Position numbers and translations under genes: made by a program. Below are positions 43,868-54,000 of a DNA stretch of 64,000 nt, one piece after another; position 1 is the first letter of the stretch; each line of letters begins with the position of its first letter. The stretch is taken from the NCBI GenBank assembly GCA_963752755.1, contig CAVVZJ010000001.1, forward strand, positions 2,542,001-2,606,000. Reading direction: 5' to 3'. Source of the stretch: CAVVZJ01 sp963752755. Its GTDB lineage: Bacteria; Planctomycetota; Planctomycetia; Isosphaerales; Isosphaeraceae. Below the pieces are notes generated by a model, which worked only from the letters and a program-made list of their open reading frames with translations, did no database searches and was not told the origin of the DNA.

Positions 43868-46613
43868 ATGATCGACACGACCGCCACCCCCGAAGCGACC
43901 GAGGCGTACCAGGCTCTCGTGGCCCAGGTGGGTCGCAAGAGTCCCACCATCCCGCCCGGAGTCCTGGCCCTTCACGTCATGGACGTCGTCCCGCCCGAGG
44001 AGTGGCCGACCCGGGTCGCGGCCATGGACGCCCTGCTCCGTCGGCTGGACTCGGCCCGTCGCGACGAGCTGCGGATCGTCTCCCGGCCCGAGGGACCGCC
44101 GCGCCCTCGGGCCCTACGCGACCCGCCGCAAGGGGCTCGGAGCGTCCGCCCCTACCGCACGCATCCTCACCGGCGTCGATCCGATCGAAGGCCGCTGCGA
44201 CTGCCCCGACTTCCTCAAGAACTCGCTCGGCCTCTGCAAGCACCTCCTCACCGTCCTCGAAACCATCTACGCTCGACCCCGACTGCTCAGGCAGGCCCAA
44301 CGGAACAGGAAGCCCACGCCGAGCCGATCCGCGACCGGGCTGTCCTGGGACCCGATCCGCCCCTTGACCGGCGCCGGCGACTGGCTCGATCGCGTCCACT
44401 GGCAAGGCGAGCTTGTCCTGAAGGGCAACCGCTCCAAGCGGCGTGCCCGCGCCCTCAAGCGGTTCCGACGGCGCCGGAACTGGCCGGTTCGTCCTCCGCA
44501 AGACTTACCCCGACGATCCCCCCGAAACGCCTCGCCGCTCGTCGAGGACCTGCTCGCCCTCCTGCCCGTCGCCTCCGTCGGCGACTGGCCCGACCCGGCG
44601 TTGCGCGCCTTGCTCAACGCCGAGCGCGAGCGGCTCGGGCATGTCGCGCAGCAGGCCCCCTCCTCCGCGGAGGTCCGCTCCGCGCTGAAGGGCTTGAAGC
44701 GGACGCTCTATCCCTACCAGCGCGAGGGCGTCGATCGGTTCCTGGCCGCGCGGCCGGCTGCTGCTGGCCGACGACATGGGCCTGGGCAAGACGGCGCAGG
44801 CGATCGCCTGCGCCGAGGTCCTCTGGCCGGACCGGCCGCGTCCGCCGCGGCCTGGTCATCGCCCCGGCGAGCCTCAAGCCCCAGTGGGCCCGCGAGTGGG
44901 CCGCCTTCTCCGACCTGCCCGTCCACATCGTCGAGGGCACGCCGTCCGAGCGGCACGCGATCTACGACGTCACACACCGAAGGGCTCTTCATCATCAACT
45001 ATGAGCAGTTGCTCCGCGACCTCGACGCCATCCGCGCCTGGGAGCCCGACCTCGTCGTGCTCGACGAGGCGCAGCGGATCAAGAACTGGGCGACCAAGAC
45101 GGCCCTCTCGGTCAAGGGGCTCACGCCGCCTTACCGCCTGGTCCTGACCGGCACGCCGATGGAGAACCGGGTCGAGGAGCTGGCCTCGGTCGTCGAGTGG
45201 GTCGACGACATGGCGATGGAGCCCAAGTGGCGGCTGCAACGCCGTCCACGCCATCCGCGCCGACGGCCGCCGCGAGATCATCGGCGTCCGCCACCTCGAC
45301 ACCCTCCGCGACCGGCTCCGCCCCTGCATGGTCCGCCGCGTCCGCCAGGACGTTCTCGACCAGCTCCCGCCCCGGACCGACACCCGCGTGCCCGTCGAGA
45401 TGACCGAGGCCCAGCAAGGGGAGCACGACGCGCTCAACCAGCCGATCGCCGCGCTCGTCCAGCGATCGGCTGAAGCGTCCGCTGACGCAGGCCGAATTCC
45501 TCCGCCTGATGAGCCTGCTGACGACCCAGCGGATCATCTCCAACGGCCTCTGCCAGCTCCAGTTCGAGGAGGTCTGGCCGGCGATCCGGTCCTGCCGGCC
45601 CGAGGAGAGCGTGATCCACGGGCTCTCCGCCCCGAAGCTCCTGGAACTCCGGCAGCTCGTCCGCCAGCTCGTCCTCGACCAGAGCCGCAAGGTCGTCGTC
45701 TTCAGCCAGTGGCGACGGATGCTCGCTCTGGCCCGGTGGGCGGTTGGCGACCTTCTCGCCGACGACGGCCTCCGCGCCGGCATGTTCACCGGCGCCGAGA
45801 AGCAGAGCCGGCGGACCCAGAACATCGTCGAGTTCCACGACGACCCGCACTTCCGCATCCTCTTCGCCAGCGACGCCGGCGGCGTCGGCCTGAACCTCCA
45901 GCGCGCGGCCAACTGCGTGATCAACCTGGAGCTGCCCTGGAACCCGGCCGTCCTCGAGCAGCGGATCGGCCGCGATCTACCGGCTTGGCCAGGACCAGCC
46001 GATCGACGTCTACAACCTCGTCAGCGAGTACGGCATCGAGTCGCGGATCGCCTCCCTCGTCGGCTCCAAGCAGGCCTTCTTCAAGGGCCTCTTCGACGGC
46101 GACTCCGACACGGTCCAGTTCGAGGAATCTTCCTCCTTCCTCTCTCGCGTCCAGATCCTCTACGGTTCCGACGGCCAAGCTGCCAGCGCGACGGCTCCCA
46201 GCCCCGATGGGTCTGAACTCGACGCATGGCTCGAAACCGACGACGAACTCGACGACTCTCTCTCCGACCCATTCGAGCCTCTCCTCGACGCCGCGGACGA
46301 GGCGCAGGACCAGCCGGAGCCGGCTGGCCAGCCGTCGCCCACCCCGACCGACGAACAGGCCGTCGTGTCGGAACCCGAGCCGGAGCCGGCCCCATCTTCC
46401 ACCCTGCCGACGACGGCCGAGGTCCGTCAGCTCTTCTCCCGCCTCCAGGTCCGCCGCGCCGACGACGGCAAGGTCGTGATTGAGGCTCCCGCCGAGGCCG
46501 CCTCGACCCTCGGCGCCCTCTTCGAGGGCATGGCCACCATGTTGCAATCGCTTTCGAACCCCGACGGCCAGGGTCCGGCGAAACCGATCCAGCACGGCCC
46601 GGAGGCCCGTTGA
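43868..46613 (+). CDS. SNF2-family helicase with SWIM zinc finger (many frameshifts)
   Basis: About 915 aa read across at least eight indels. An N-terminal helical region (EAYQALVAQVGRKSPTIPPG) leads to a SWIM zinc finger (RCDCPDFLKNSLGLCKHLLT, Cys-Cys-Cys-His). Next comes YPYQREGVDRFLAA, then Walker A LLADDMGLGKTAQAIACAEV, motif II VLDEAQRIKNW, motif III LTGTPMENRVEE, motif V FASDAGGVGLNLQRA and motif VI RIYRLGQDQPIDVYNLVSE. The tail is Asp/Glu/Pro-rich (TDDELDDSLSDPFEPLLD), then a helical end. It belongs to the bacterial HepA/SWIM-SNF2 group. Nucleic-acid remodelling is inferred; no defence partner lies beside it. Confidence 0.85.
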
Positions 46614-46773
46614 TCCCTGACCGATGACGGAGGACGACGTTTCGCCGCCCCTCTTATCGGGCGTGTCAGCACGTCGTCCGGAAGATAAGACGGCGTGCTG
46701 CACCTACCCGACAGGAGTCGAAAGACTCTGATCCATCGATCATGGATCATTTCTCCATCGTCCGGGTCGGCGA

Positions 46774-48739
46774 TTACTCCGGTGAGGTCAAGGCTTCCGC
46801 CTCGATGGCCTTGTTGTAGCGGTCGCGGGCGATCTGCGTGATCGCCTCGGCGAACTGCGGGTGCTCGCGCAAGATCCGGCCGAAGTCGGACTTCTCCAGC
46901 ACGAACAGGTCGCACGACGTCCTGGCCCGAACCGTCGCCGTCCTCGGCTCCGAGAGCAGCAAGGCCACCTCGCCGAAGCAGTCGCCCTCCCGCAAGGTGG
47001 CCCGGACGTGGCCGCCGGCATCGAGGACGTCCACCTCGCCCCGGCAGATCAGGTACATCTCCGAGCCCGGTTCGCCCTCCCGGATGATCACCTCGCCGAC
47101 CGAGGCCGCCTCGGGTCGGAGGGCCATGCTGACCTGGCTCAGCAAGAGCGGGTCGCCGTCGCGGAACAGGGGCACCCGCTCAAGCGTCTCGCGGCTGACG
47201 ATCTCGAACCAGCGACGGCCGTCGTGCTCGATCAGGTCGTAGGCCGCGCGGGGCCCCCACGAGCCGGCCGCGTAGTTGGGAAAGTCCTGCGACGAGTGCG
47301 CACCCCAGGCATCGAGCAACGGCTGGGCGATCCGCCAGGCCGTCTCCACCAGGTCCGTCCGCGAGAAGAGGGTGGCGTCACCGACCATGCAGCTATAGAT
47401 CATCACCTCATAGCCCGTTCCGCGCGAGGCCCGGAACGACTCGCCATAGCTGAATCGCATGTTCACCGGCTGGAGCTGCATCAAGGGACCGGGGGTCTTG
47501 GCCTGGAAGAGGGACTCAATTGCCTGGTCGGGCTGGATGTGGAAGATCAGGCGATTGGCCGACATCTTCGTCACGGCCGTGCCGCGGAAGGTCGAGCCGG
47601 GGGCCTTCTTGAACTGCACGACGACGTCGGTCCCCCGCTTCCAGAGCGCCTTTCCCGAGCGGAGGTAGATCGGCACGCCTTCCCATCGCCAGTTGTCGAT
47701 GAACAATCGGACGGCAGCGAACGTCTCGGTGTTCGAGTTCGGATCGACGTCCGGCTCGTCCCGGTAGGCGGGGCAGGACTGGCCGTCAGCCTTGGTGCCG
47801 GGGCCGTACTGGCCGCGGACGGAGTTGGCGAGGGCCTCCGCGGGGCTGTAAAGCCGCACGGCCCGGAGCAGCTTGGCCTTCTCGTCGCGGATGTCGTCGG
47901 CCGCGAACGACGCGGGCGGCTCCATGCAGACGTACGCCAGCATTTGGAGCATGTGATTCTGAATCATGTCCCGCAGCACGCCCGAGCGGTCGTAGTAGCC
48001 GCCGCGACCCTCGACGCTCACCGACTCCGAGACGGTGAACTGGATGTGGTCGATGTGCTTGCGGTTCCAGAGCGGCTCGTACATCTCGTTGGCGAACCGG
48101 AAGGCCAGGACGTTCTGCACCGTCTCCTTGCCGAGATAGTGATCGACGCGAAAGACCTGGCTCTCGTCCCAGTGGGCGAGGATCTCGCGGTTGAGCTCGC
48201 TGCGCCGAGGGGAGATCGGTGCCGAACGGCTTCTCGACGATGATCCGCTTCCAACCCGGTCGATCGCCGAAGCTGGCCTTCTTCAGATTGCCGGAGATCA
48301 GGCCGAAGACCGATGGCGGGGTCGCCATGTAGAAGAGGACATTACCGCCGGTCTGATACTGGGCGTCCAGTTTCGTGACCAGCTCATGCAGGCGGGCGAA
48401 GGCCGGCTCGTCCCCGAACTTGCCTGGGGTGTAATAGAGGCGTTGGCAGAGATGATCCCAGATCGCCGGGTCGAGTTCCTTGCGGGTGTTAAACGAGCGG
48501 ATGTCGCGGGACATCCGCTCACGGAAGTCCTCCGTCGTCAACTCGTCCATGGCGATCCCGACGACGGCGAACTGCTCGGGCAAGAGGCCGTCGCAGGCGA
48601 GGTTGTAGAGGGCCGGCATCAGCAGGCGCTTGGTCAGGTCGCCCGAGGCGCCGAAGATGACCAGGATGCAAGGATCGCCGGGCGACCCGGCACCCCGGGA
48701 GCCCGGCCCGGGGAACGTGACGGTCTGGGTCGTCGGCAT
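46774..48739 (-). CDS. zwf: Glucose-6-phosphate dehydrogenase fused to a cyclic-nucleotide-binding domain (one frameshift)
   Basis: Oxidises glucose-6-phosphate to 6-phosphogluconolactone with NADP+ at the head of the pentose phosphate pathway. The NADP site is ILVIFGASGDLTKRLLMPAL. After a frameshift near 48208 come ELNREILAHWDESQVFR and the substrate-binding DHYLGKETVQN. Other family blocks include EPLWNRKHIDHIQFTV and PIYLRSGKAL. From about residue 520 a Crp-like cNMP-binding fold follows: VGEVIIREGEPGSEMYLI, CRGEVDVLDAGGHV, LREGDCFGEVALLLSEPRTA (the phosphate-binding cassette). It has no DNA-binding domain. Total about 655 aa versus about 490 for the plain enzyme. Confidence 0.9.
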
Positions 48740-49088
48740 GCGTGGTCGTCTCCTCTAGGTCTCGGAGCTGGCCCGCCGAAGCGGGAACTGGCCAACATCG
48801 GCCGAGCGGTCCGGTCAAGATCGGCATCCAGCCGAGACCCGCGACGGCATGGGGGCCGTCCGCGGCGGGTCATCCGGCATCCCCGCCGACATCGGCGCGA
48901 CGCCGCCACACAACGGGAGGGGATTCTACCGCAACCGCCAACTTAACGCAGGACCCTGCACCCGACCGCCCGCGGGATTCCTTGCCAGGAGCCTAGCACA
49001 CCGAAGGCTGCCCCTGGCTCCGGGCCGACTCCGAGGGCACGAGCGACGCGGCCGACCTCGACTCCGAAGAACCGTCCACGGTCCGTCG
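48740..49088. promoter_or_regulatory. Upstream region of zwf and 3' flank of the receiver gene
   Basis: About 350 bases without a gene. A TAGAAT box reads on the minus strand at 48923-48928, facing zwf, but no good -35 could be placed. The rest is GC-rich and featureless. Confidence 0.3.
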
Positions 49089-49491
49089 TCAGCTCTCCTC
49101 TCCGGAGCCGGACGATCCGAGCGCGTCGCGGATGCGCTGCTCGACGTCACGGGTCCCCAGCTCCGCCTTGCCGAAGCCCGGCAACGCCCCCAGAGTCTGC
49201 GGCTTCGCCCTGGGCTGATTCGTAATTGCTCACGAGCATCACCGGGACCCGCGACAACTCCGGGTCCGACTTCAAGCTCCGGATCAGCTCGACGCCGGGC
49301 GCACCGTCACGGTCTCCGAGGCGATTGACGAGGACGAGGTCGAACGGTCCCTGATTGCGAATCGCCTCGACCGCCGCGCGGTGGGAGTCGGACGGCAAGA
49401 CCTCGGCCCCAAAAGCACGATCAAAGTAGCGAGATATCAGACCGTGGTCGTATCCACACTGGCCCACGCTCAAAACACGAAGACGCGGCAT
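49089..49491 (-). CDS. Receiver-like domain protein, possibly pseudo-receiver (one frameshift)
   Basis: About 134 aa resembling a CheY-type receiver with no output domain. It reads RLRVLSVGQCGYDHGLISRY (unusually divergent at the acidic pocket), AEVLPSDSHRAAVEAIRNQG, FDLVLVNRLGDRDG, then VPVMLVSNYESAQ and, after a break near 49185, GALPGFGKAELGTRD. The usual phospho-acceptor aspartate after DLVL is Asn (LVLVN). An extra G near 49185 truncates the main frame. Start ATG at 49489-49491. It lies between zwf and a DUF1501 gene, all on the minus strand. Confidence 0.65.
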
Positions 49492-49574
49492 CGAGGACTC
49501 TCCAGCGGACGAGGACGGATCGCGTTGGCCCGTGATGGGCACGCTTCCAACGTAACGCGGCCACGTCGACAAGC

Positions 49575-50954
49575 TCAAGACGATCGCGAGCCGTCCGATC
49601 CGATCAGCTCGCGGATCGGGTCGCCCGTGGAGAGAATCGGGACCGGGCGGCCGGTGGCGTCGTGGAAGGTCATACCCGGGTCGATGCCGAGGTGGCGATA
49701 GATCGTCGCCAGGAGATCCTTCGGGGTGAGGGGGCGGGTCGCCGGATAGGCGGCGTGGCGGTCGGTCGAGCCGACCACCTGGCCCATCCGCAGGCCACCG
49801 CCGCTGACGAGGACCGACTGTGCCGACGGCCAGTGATCGCGTCCGATCAGGCCGGAGGACTGCACGAGCCGCGGCGTCCGGCCGAACTCGCCCGCCGCGA
49901 CGATCAGGATCTCGCGTTCGAGACCCCGGGCGTGGACGTCCTCGATCAGGGACGAAAGGGCCTGGTCCAGGAACGGGGCGCGGTAACGCATCGCATCGCC
50001 CATGTCCCAGCGGGTCTGCGGGTTGATGTGGTCGTCCCAGCTAAAGTAACGGTCACTGAGCGTCGGAGCGAGGGCGTCGATTGTGACGACCGAGACGCCC
50101 GACTCGGCCAGCCGACGGGCCAGCAGGCAGCTCTGTCCCCAGAGATGCCGGCCGTAGCGATCGCGGAGCCGCGGGTCCTCCGGCGAGAGATCGAACGCCG
50201 AGGCGACACGCGGGCTGGTCAGCATGGTGAAGGCCGCCTCGCGGAACGGGTCCTCGGAGGGACCGGCGGCGTCGTACTGGCGACGGAAGTCGTCAAACTG
50301 CGCGAGGAGCCCGCGGCGGTCGTCGAGTCGATGGCCGTCGAGACCGGCGGCGAGGGTCAGATTGGTTGGGCGGAAGTCGGGGGCCGACGGGTCGCCGGTC
50401 GGAAAGGCGGCGTGAGAGACTCCCAGGTAGTTCGGCCGGGTCATGAACGGCTGCTTCGGAATGCCGACGTAACGCGGCAAGGCATCCGGCCTCAATCCCA
50501 TCACCCGGCTGGCGACCATGCCGAAGTCGGGGTGGTCGGAGAAGTTCGTCGAGGTCGGGTCGGGACGTGGCGGCGTCTTGCCCGTGAGTAGCTCGATCGA
50601 GGCGTCGTTGTGGGCCGACATCTCGTGGTGGATCGATCGAATCAAGGAGATCCGTTCTCCGAGCCTCGCCTGGAGGGGGAACAGCTCGCAGATGTCCAGA
50701 CCGGGCACGCTCGTTTGAATCGGCCCGAACGGGCCGCGGATCTCGGCCGGCGCGTCCGGCTTGAGGTCGTAGGTCTCCAGTTGACTCGGCCCGCCCCACA
50801 TCCAGAACAGGATCACCGCGCGTTCCGGCCTTGCCTCGCCCCCGATCGTCCGCGCGGCGATCAGATCCGCCAGTCCCAACCCGCCCAGGCCGAGCAACCC
50901 CGCCCGCAGAAACTCGCGGCGACGGAACGGACCGGAGCAAAAAGCGATGTTCAT
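49575..50954 (-). CDS. DUF1501 protein with twin-arginine leader
   Basis: 459 aa, intact. The leader RRREFLRAGLLGLGGLGLAD is twin-arginine-like. DUF1501 landmarks are AVILFWMWGGPSQLETYDLK, IRSIHHEMSAHNDASIELLT, SLIEDVHARGLEREILIVAA, GEFGRTPR and GRDHWPSAQSVLVSGGGLRM (the GRDHW metal-site region), ending DPGMTFHDATGRPVPIL. No DUF1553 partner lies next to it, unlike the other two DUF1501 genes. Function is unknown, and a hydrolase fold is inferred. Confidence 0.88.
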   Translation of the reverse strand: MNIAFCSGPFRRREFLRAGLLGLGGLGLADLIAARTIGGEARPERAVILFWMWGGPSQLETYDLKPDAPAEIRGPFGPIQTSVPGLDICELFPLQARLGERISLIRSIHHEMSAHNDASIELLTGKTPPRPDPTSTNFSDHPDFGMVASRVMGLRPDALPRYVGIPKQPFMTRPNYLGVSHAAFPTGDPSAPDFRPTNLTLAAGLDGHRLDDRRGLLAQFDDFRRQYDAAGPSEDPFREAAFTMLTSPRVASAFDLSPEDPRLRDRYGRHLWGQSCLLARRLAESGVSVVTIDALAPTLSDRYFSWDDHINPQTRWDMGDAMRYRAPFLDQALSSLIEDVHARGLEREILIVAAGEFGRTPRLVQSSGLIGRDHWPSAQSVLVSGGGLRMGQVVGSTDRHAAYPATRPLTPKDLLATIYRHLGIDPGMTFHDATGRPVPILSTGDPIRELIGSDGSRSS

Positions 50955-51065
50955 GGGTGCGGCCTCCGACAGACGTTGGATGATTGTTGAATTTTACCCC
51001 CTGACACCTCCCGGCACAATTGAAATTGATGGGGAAGAACGAACCCCGGCTAAGCTGTTCGCGGC

Positions 51066-52025
51066 TCAAAAGGAGTCGGCGGAGACCACCTCGCCGCCGG
51101 CGCGGGTGGCGAGGGCCTGGAAGATCGCCAGGGGTCGTTTCTCCTTGATGAATCGCACGCTGCCGTCGGCGAAGAGGAACATGGCGCCGCCGGGGTGGGT
51201 GCCCCAGAACTGGTCAGCGTGGGCGGGCCGGGAATTCGGACCGTCGAGTTCGCCGGTGTGCGAGACGATCAGAGCATCGCCCCCTTCTGGGTCAAGCCCT
51301 TCCTCGGCTTGTAGGAAGGTGATTGGCACCGCCGCATGGCTGATGGCGCCGGTCCAGGTTGCCCGTGAGAGGTTCTGACTGCGCTCGCCCGCGGCGAGGG
51401 TCTGGCTGGTCCCGTCGAGGATCGCGGAGATCCGGACGGCCCGATTCCGGAAAAACAGGCCCTCGCCATGGTCGCGGCCGGGCGGGTCGTCGTCAGGGCT
51501 GTAGGGATAAAGGCTTGAGACGTCCCCCTTGCCGAACGAGCCGACGTAGTTCGACGACGCCACGACGCAGATCGGGGCGCCCAGAGCGGCGCTGCTCGTG
51601 CTCTCGTCCACGACCGTGAACCGGGGTTCCAGCCTGGCGTCCGAGGGGCAGAAGAACGTCTGGATCTCGGTCTGCCGGGCGGTCGAATTGGCGGACCACT
51701 CGATCGGCAGTCCGAAATTGATGGCATTGTAGATGGTTCCCTTCTCAAGCTGAGCGAGGCTCAGCGCGGCCCAACCCCAGCCGGGACCGTTGTTGTCGCC
51801 GTCGGGTCCGGGCCGGGAGAGGAACCCTGGAGGAAATGAGCCGACGGCATCATGATAGTTGTGCAGCGCGATGCCGATCTGCTTGAGGTTGTTCGTGCAC
51901 TGCGCCCGCCGCGCCGCCTCGCGGGCGGCCTGGACGGCTGGCAAGAGGAGCGCGATCAAGACGCCGATGATCGCGATCACAACCAGCAACTCGATCAGGG
52001 TGAAGGCTCGGTAATGTGTGCGCAT
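51066..52025 (-). CDS. DUF1559 prepilin-like protein 1
   Basis: About 319 aa. The type IV prepilin-like methylation motif and helix FTLIELLVVIAIIGVLIALL is at the N-terminus, preceded by the short basic lead MRTHYRA. After AAREAARRAQCTNNLKQIG comes a long beta-rich region (PDGDNNGPGWGWAALSLAQL, FFCPSDARLEPR). The C-terminal H-x9-DG motif (HPGGAMFLFADGSVRFI) closes the protein. This is a very common planctomycete family, thought to be pseudopilin-like surface proteins. The start could be 30 bases upstream (another Met), but the basic lead favours 52025. Confidence 0.9.
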   Translation of the reverse strand: MRTHYRAFTLIELLVVIAIIGVLIALLLPAVQAAREAARRAQCTNNLKQIGIALHNYHDAVGSFPPGFLSRPGPDGDNNGPGWGWAALSLAQLEKGTIYNAINFGLPIEWSANSTARQTEIQTFFCPSDARLEPRFTVVDESTSSAALGAPICVVASSNYVGSFGKGDVSSLYPYSPDDDPPGRDHGEGLFFRNRAVRISAILDGTSQTLAAGERSQNLSRATWTGAISHAAVPITFLQAEEGLDPEGGDALIVSHTGELDGPNSRPAHADQFWGTHPGGAMFLFADGSVRFIKEKRPLAIFQALATRAGGEVVSADSF

Positions 52026-52214
52026 GGATCGGAAAACCCCCTCGAACGAGATCATCACGGGGCGGCCACCCGATCGGGTGGCCGCGCGTGATGCTCCCTT
52101 AGGATCAGCTGACACGGACCGGGAACGAAGGATGGCAACGAACCGGCGCCTGCGTGGGCTCGCGGGGGGATCGGCTCACATGGTTACGAGAACGCGCGGC
52201 TCGGAAAGGCAACG

Positions 52215-52691
52215 TCAGCCATTTCGTTCCGGGGGCCTGTCCGGGGGTGACGAGGCGGGCGCGAGGTAAACTTCGGGAGGGGTCGGAAGGAGCGGTTCGA
52301 CGCCAATCGAGTGCCACATCCTGGTCTGGTCGATCAACGTCACCTTTGGAGTCGTCATCCGCGACGGCGATTGTGGGACCTCCCCACCGTCGCAGGGGGT
52401 GGCGTGGAGGCAGGGTTGGCGCCCGTCCTCATCGCTCTTCCCGATCGACTCGGGGTCGGCCCGAGGGGAAGTCCTGGCCTTGCGGGCGCAGCAGCAGGCA
52501 CCGCTGCACACGACCTCACAGCGACAGCGAAGACCGGCCGGTCCGGGATCCGTCTCCGGCATGATCGAGGTGGAAAACCCCGACGACGGAAGGCCCATCG
52601 CGGGGATACAAGCCATCACTACCACCACGATCGGGCGGCGTATCCGACGGCGAGCCAGGCGGAGCGGGAGACGCGATCGCATGAAGACCAT
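52215..52691 (-). CDS. Small Cys-rich membrane-anchored protein of unknown function
   Basis: 158 aa. A basic start (MVFMRSRLPLRLARRRIRRP) leads to one hydrophobic run (IVVVVMACIPAMGLPSSG), a likely signal or anchor. Then comes a Cys-rich cluster (CRCEVVCSGACCCARKA, seven cysteines in 14 positions), a second Cys pair, and a Thr/Pro-rich end. I have seen this composition in planctomycete genomes next to DUF1559 genes but cannot name the family. It lies between two DUF1559 genes on the same strand, with 190 and 146 base gaps. Metal or disulfide roles are open. Confidence 0.55.
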   Translation of the reverse strand: MVFMRSRLPLRLARRRIRRPIVVVVMACIPAMGLPSSGFSTSIMPETDPGPAGLRCRCEVVCSGACCCARKARTSPRADPESIGKSDEDGRQPCLHATPCDGGEVPQSPSRMTTPKVTLIDQTRMWHSIGVEPLLPTPPEVYLAPASSPPDRPPERNG

Positions 52692-52836
52692 GAGAGTTGA
52701 GGTTCGGACCGACCGGGTGCCATGGGCTTTCAGGTCGCCTCATCGTAGTGATCGATTCGGGGATCTGCAAGTGGTGGAGCGAGGGCCAGCTTCGGACCCC
52801 GGACGCCCGCACTCGCCCGGTCCCGCCCGTCTCGAG

Positions 52837-53856
52837 TCAGAACGAATCGCCGCTGACCACCTCGCCGCCGGCCACCGTGCCGAGGGCCCGCCAGGTCGTC
52901 CCGGCGATGCTGCTCTTGACGAAGCGGACGCTACCGTCGCCGAGCAGGATCTGAACGCCGCCCGGGTGGTAACTACGGTCAGTGATCGCGGCGAAGGTCG
53001 GGCCGCCGTCTTCCTCGTTGATCCCGTTGACGTCCATGTCGAGGTTGCATGACGGGGTCCCGAGAATGACGCGGTTCGGGGTCCAGGCGGTGGTGACCCC
53101 CGAAGAGTGGACGCTGCCGTCAGACCATTCAGTGTGCGGCAGCGCGTAGAAGCGGCAGGCTCCGCTGAAGTATTCCGGGGCGACGGTCCACGGGTCAGCG
53201 TTCGTCGGGGGGACGGACAACGGGTTCTGGATGTTCGCGAGCCCAACGCCGTCGCACATATAGGTCGGCGAATAGGTCTTCACCTCGGCGAACATCATCG
53301 TCTGGCTCAGTCCATCGGTGAACGCGGCGGGACGTCGACTCCGGTTGGGTCCAAAGGCACTGCGGTTCTGGGGCCCCGCGTAGCCGCCCCAGACGAACCA
53401 GTCGCCCTCACAGGCACCGTAGGAACTGACCCCCGAGATCCCGTAATCGTGGGCCGAAGGCTGCGGCTTCACCTCGCTCGGGCAGACCAAAACCGCTACC
53501 GTCTGCCGGATCACGGTCGAATTCGACGGCCGTTCCTTGTTCAGCAGGAAGTTTGCCGAGTTGAACAGGTTGTCCTGCTCCATGTAGGGCAAGACTCGCT
53601 CGTGAACACTCCAGCCACCATTCCATCGCGTCACGTTGCCACTGCCGGCCAGGACCAGCGACGGCGGATAAGTTCCGATCGCCGTCTCGTAGTTCGAGAG
53701 TCCCAGACCGATCTGCTTGAGGTTGTTGGAGCACTGCGCCCTCCGCGCCGCCTCCCTCGCCGTCTGCACCGCGGGCAGCAGCAGGCCGATCAAGACACCG
53801 ATAATGGCAATCACGACCAGCAACTCGATCAGGGTGAAGCCGCATCTCATCGTCAT
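52837..53856 (-). CDS. DUF1559 prepilin-like protein 2
   Basis: 339 aa, intact and paralogous to protein 1. The start MTMRCGFTLIELLVVIAIIG is the prepilin-like motif, followed by AAREAARRAQCSNNLKQIG. A central soluble domain has LVCPSEVKPQPSAHDYG and FGPNRSRRPAAFTDGLSQTM. The H-x9-DG motif is HPGGVQILLGDGSVRFVK. It ends GEVVSGDSF, very like GEVVSADSF of protein 1. Likely arose with protein 1 by duplication. Confidence 0.92.
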   Translation of the reverse strand: MTMRCGFTLIELLVVIAIIGVLIGLLLPAVQTAREAARRAQCSNNLKQIGLGLSNYETAIGTYPPSLVLAGSGNVTRWNGGWSVHERVLPYMEQDNLFNSANFLLNKERPSNSTVIRQTVAVLVCPSEVKPQPSAHDYGISGVSSYGACEGDWFVWGGYAGPQNRSAFGPNRSRRPAAFTDGLSQTMMFAEVKTYSPTYMCDGVGLANIQNPLSVPPTNADPWTVAPEYFSGACRFYALPHTEWSDGSVHSSGVTTAWTPNRVILGTPSCNLDMDVNGINEEDGGPTFAAITDRSYHPGGVQILLGDGSVRFVKSSIAGTTWRALGTVAGGEVVSGDSF

Positions 53857-54000
53857 CCCCGGTGAGGAAGCTCAGACTGGATGTCCGAATTCTCTAAGAT
53901 TAATCAAATGGGGGATGCCACCGCAACTCCCCACCTTGGCCTCGGGGGTCGCGACTTCCGTCGGTTCGCCTGACCGGGACCGACCTGGAGACTGCGATCC

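Noticed and set aside
38768..46613. Antiphage defence island built around the SNF2 helicase
   Set aside because: Neighbours are DUF1553, DUF1501 and a sugar-type oxidoreductase. No methyltransferase, nuclease or toxin is adjacent.
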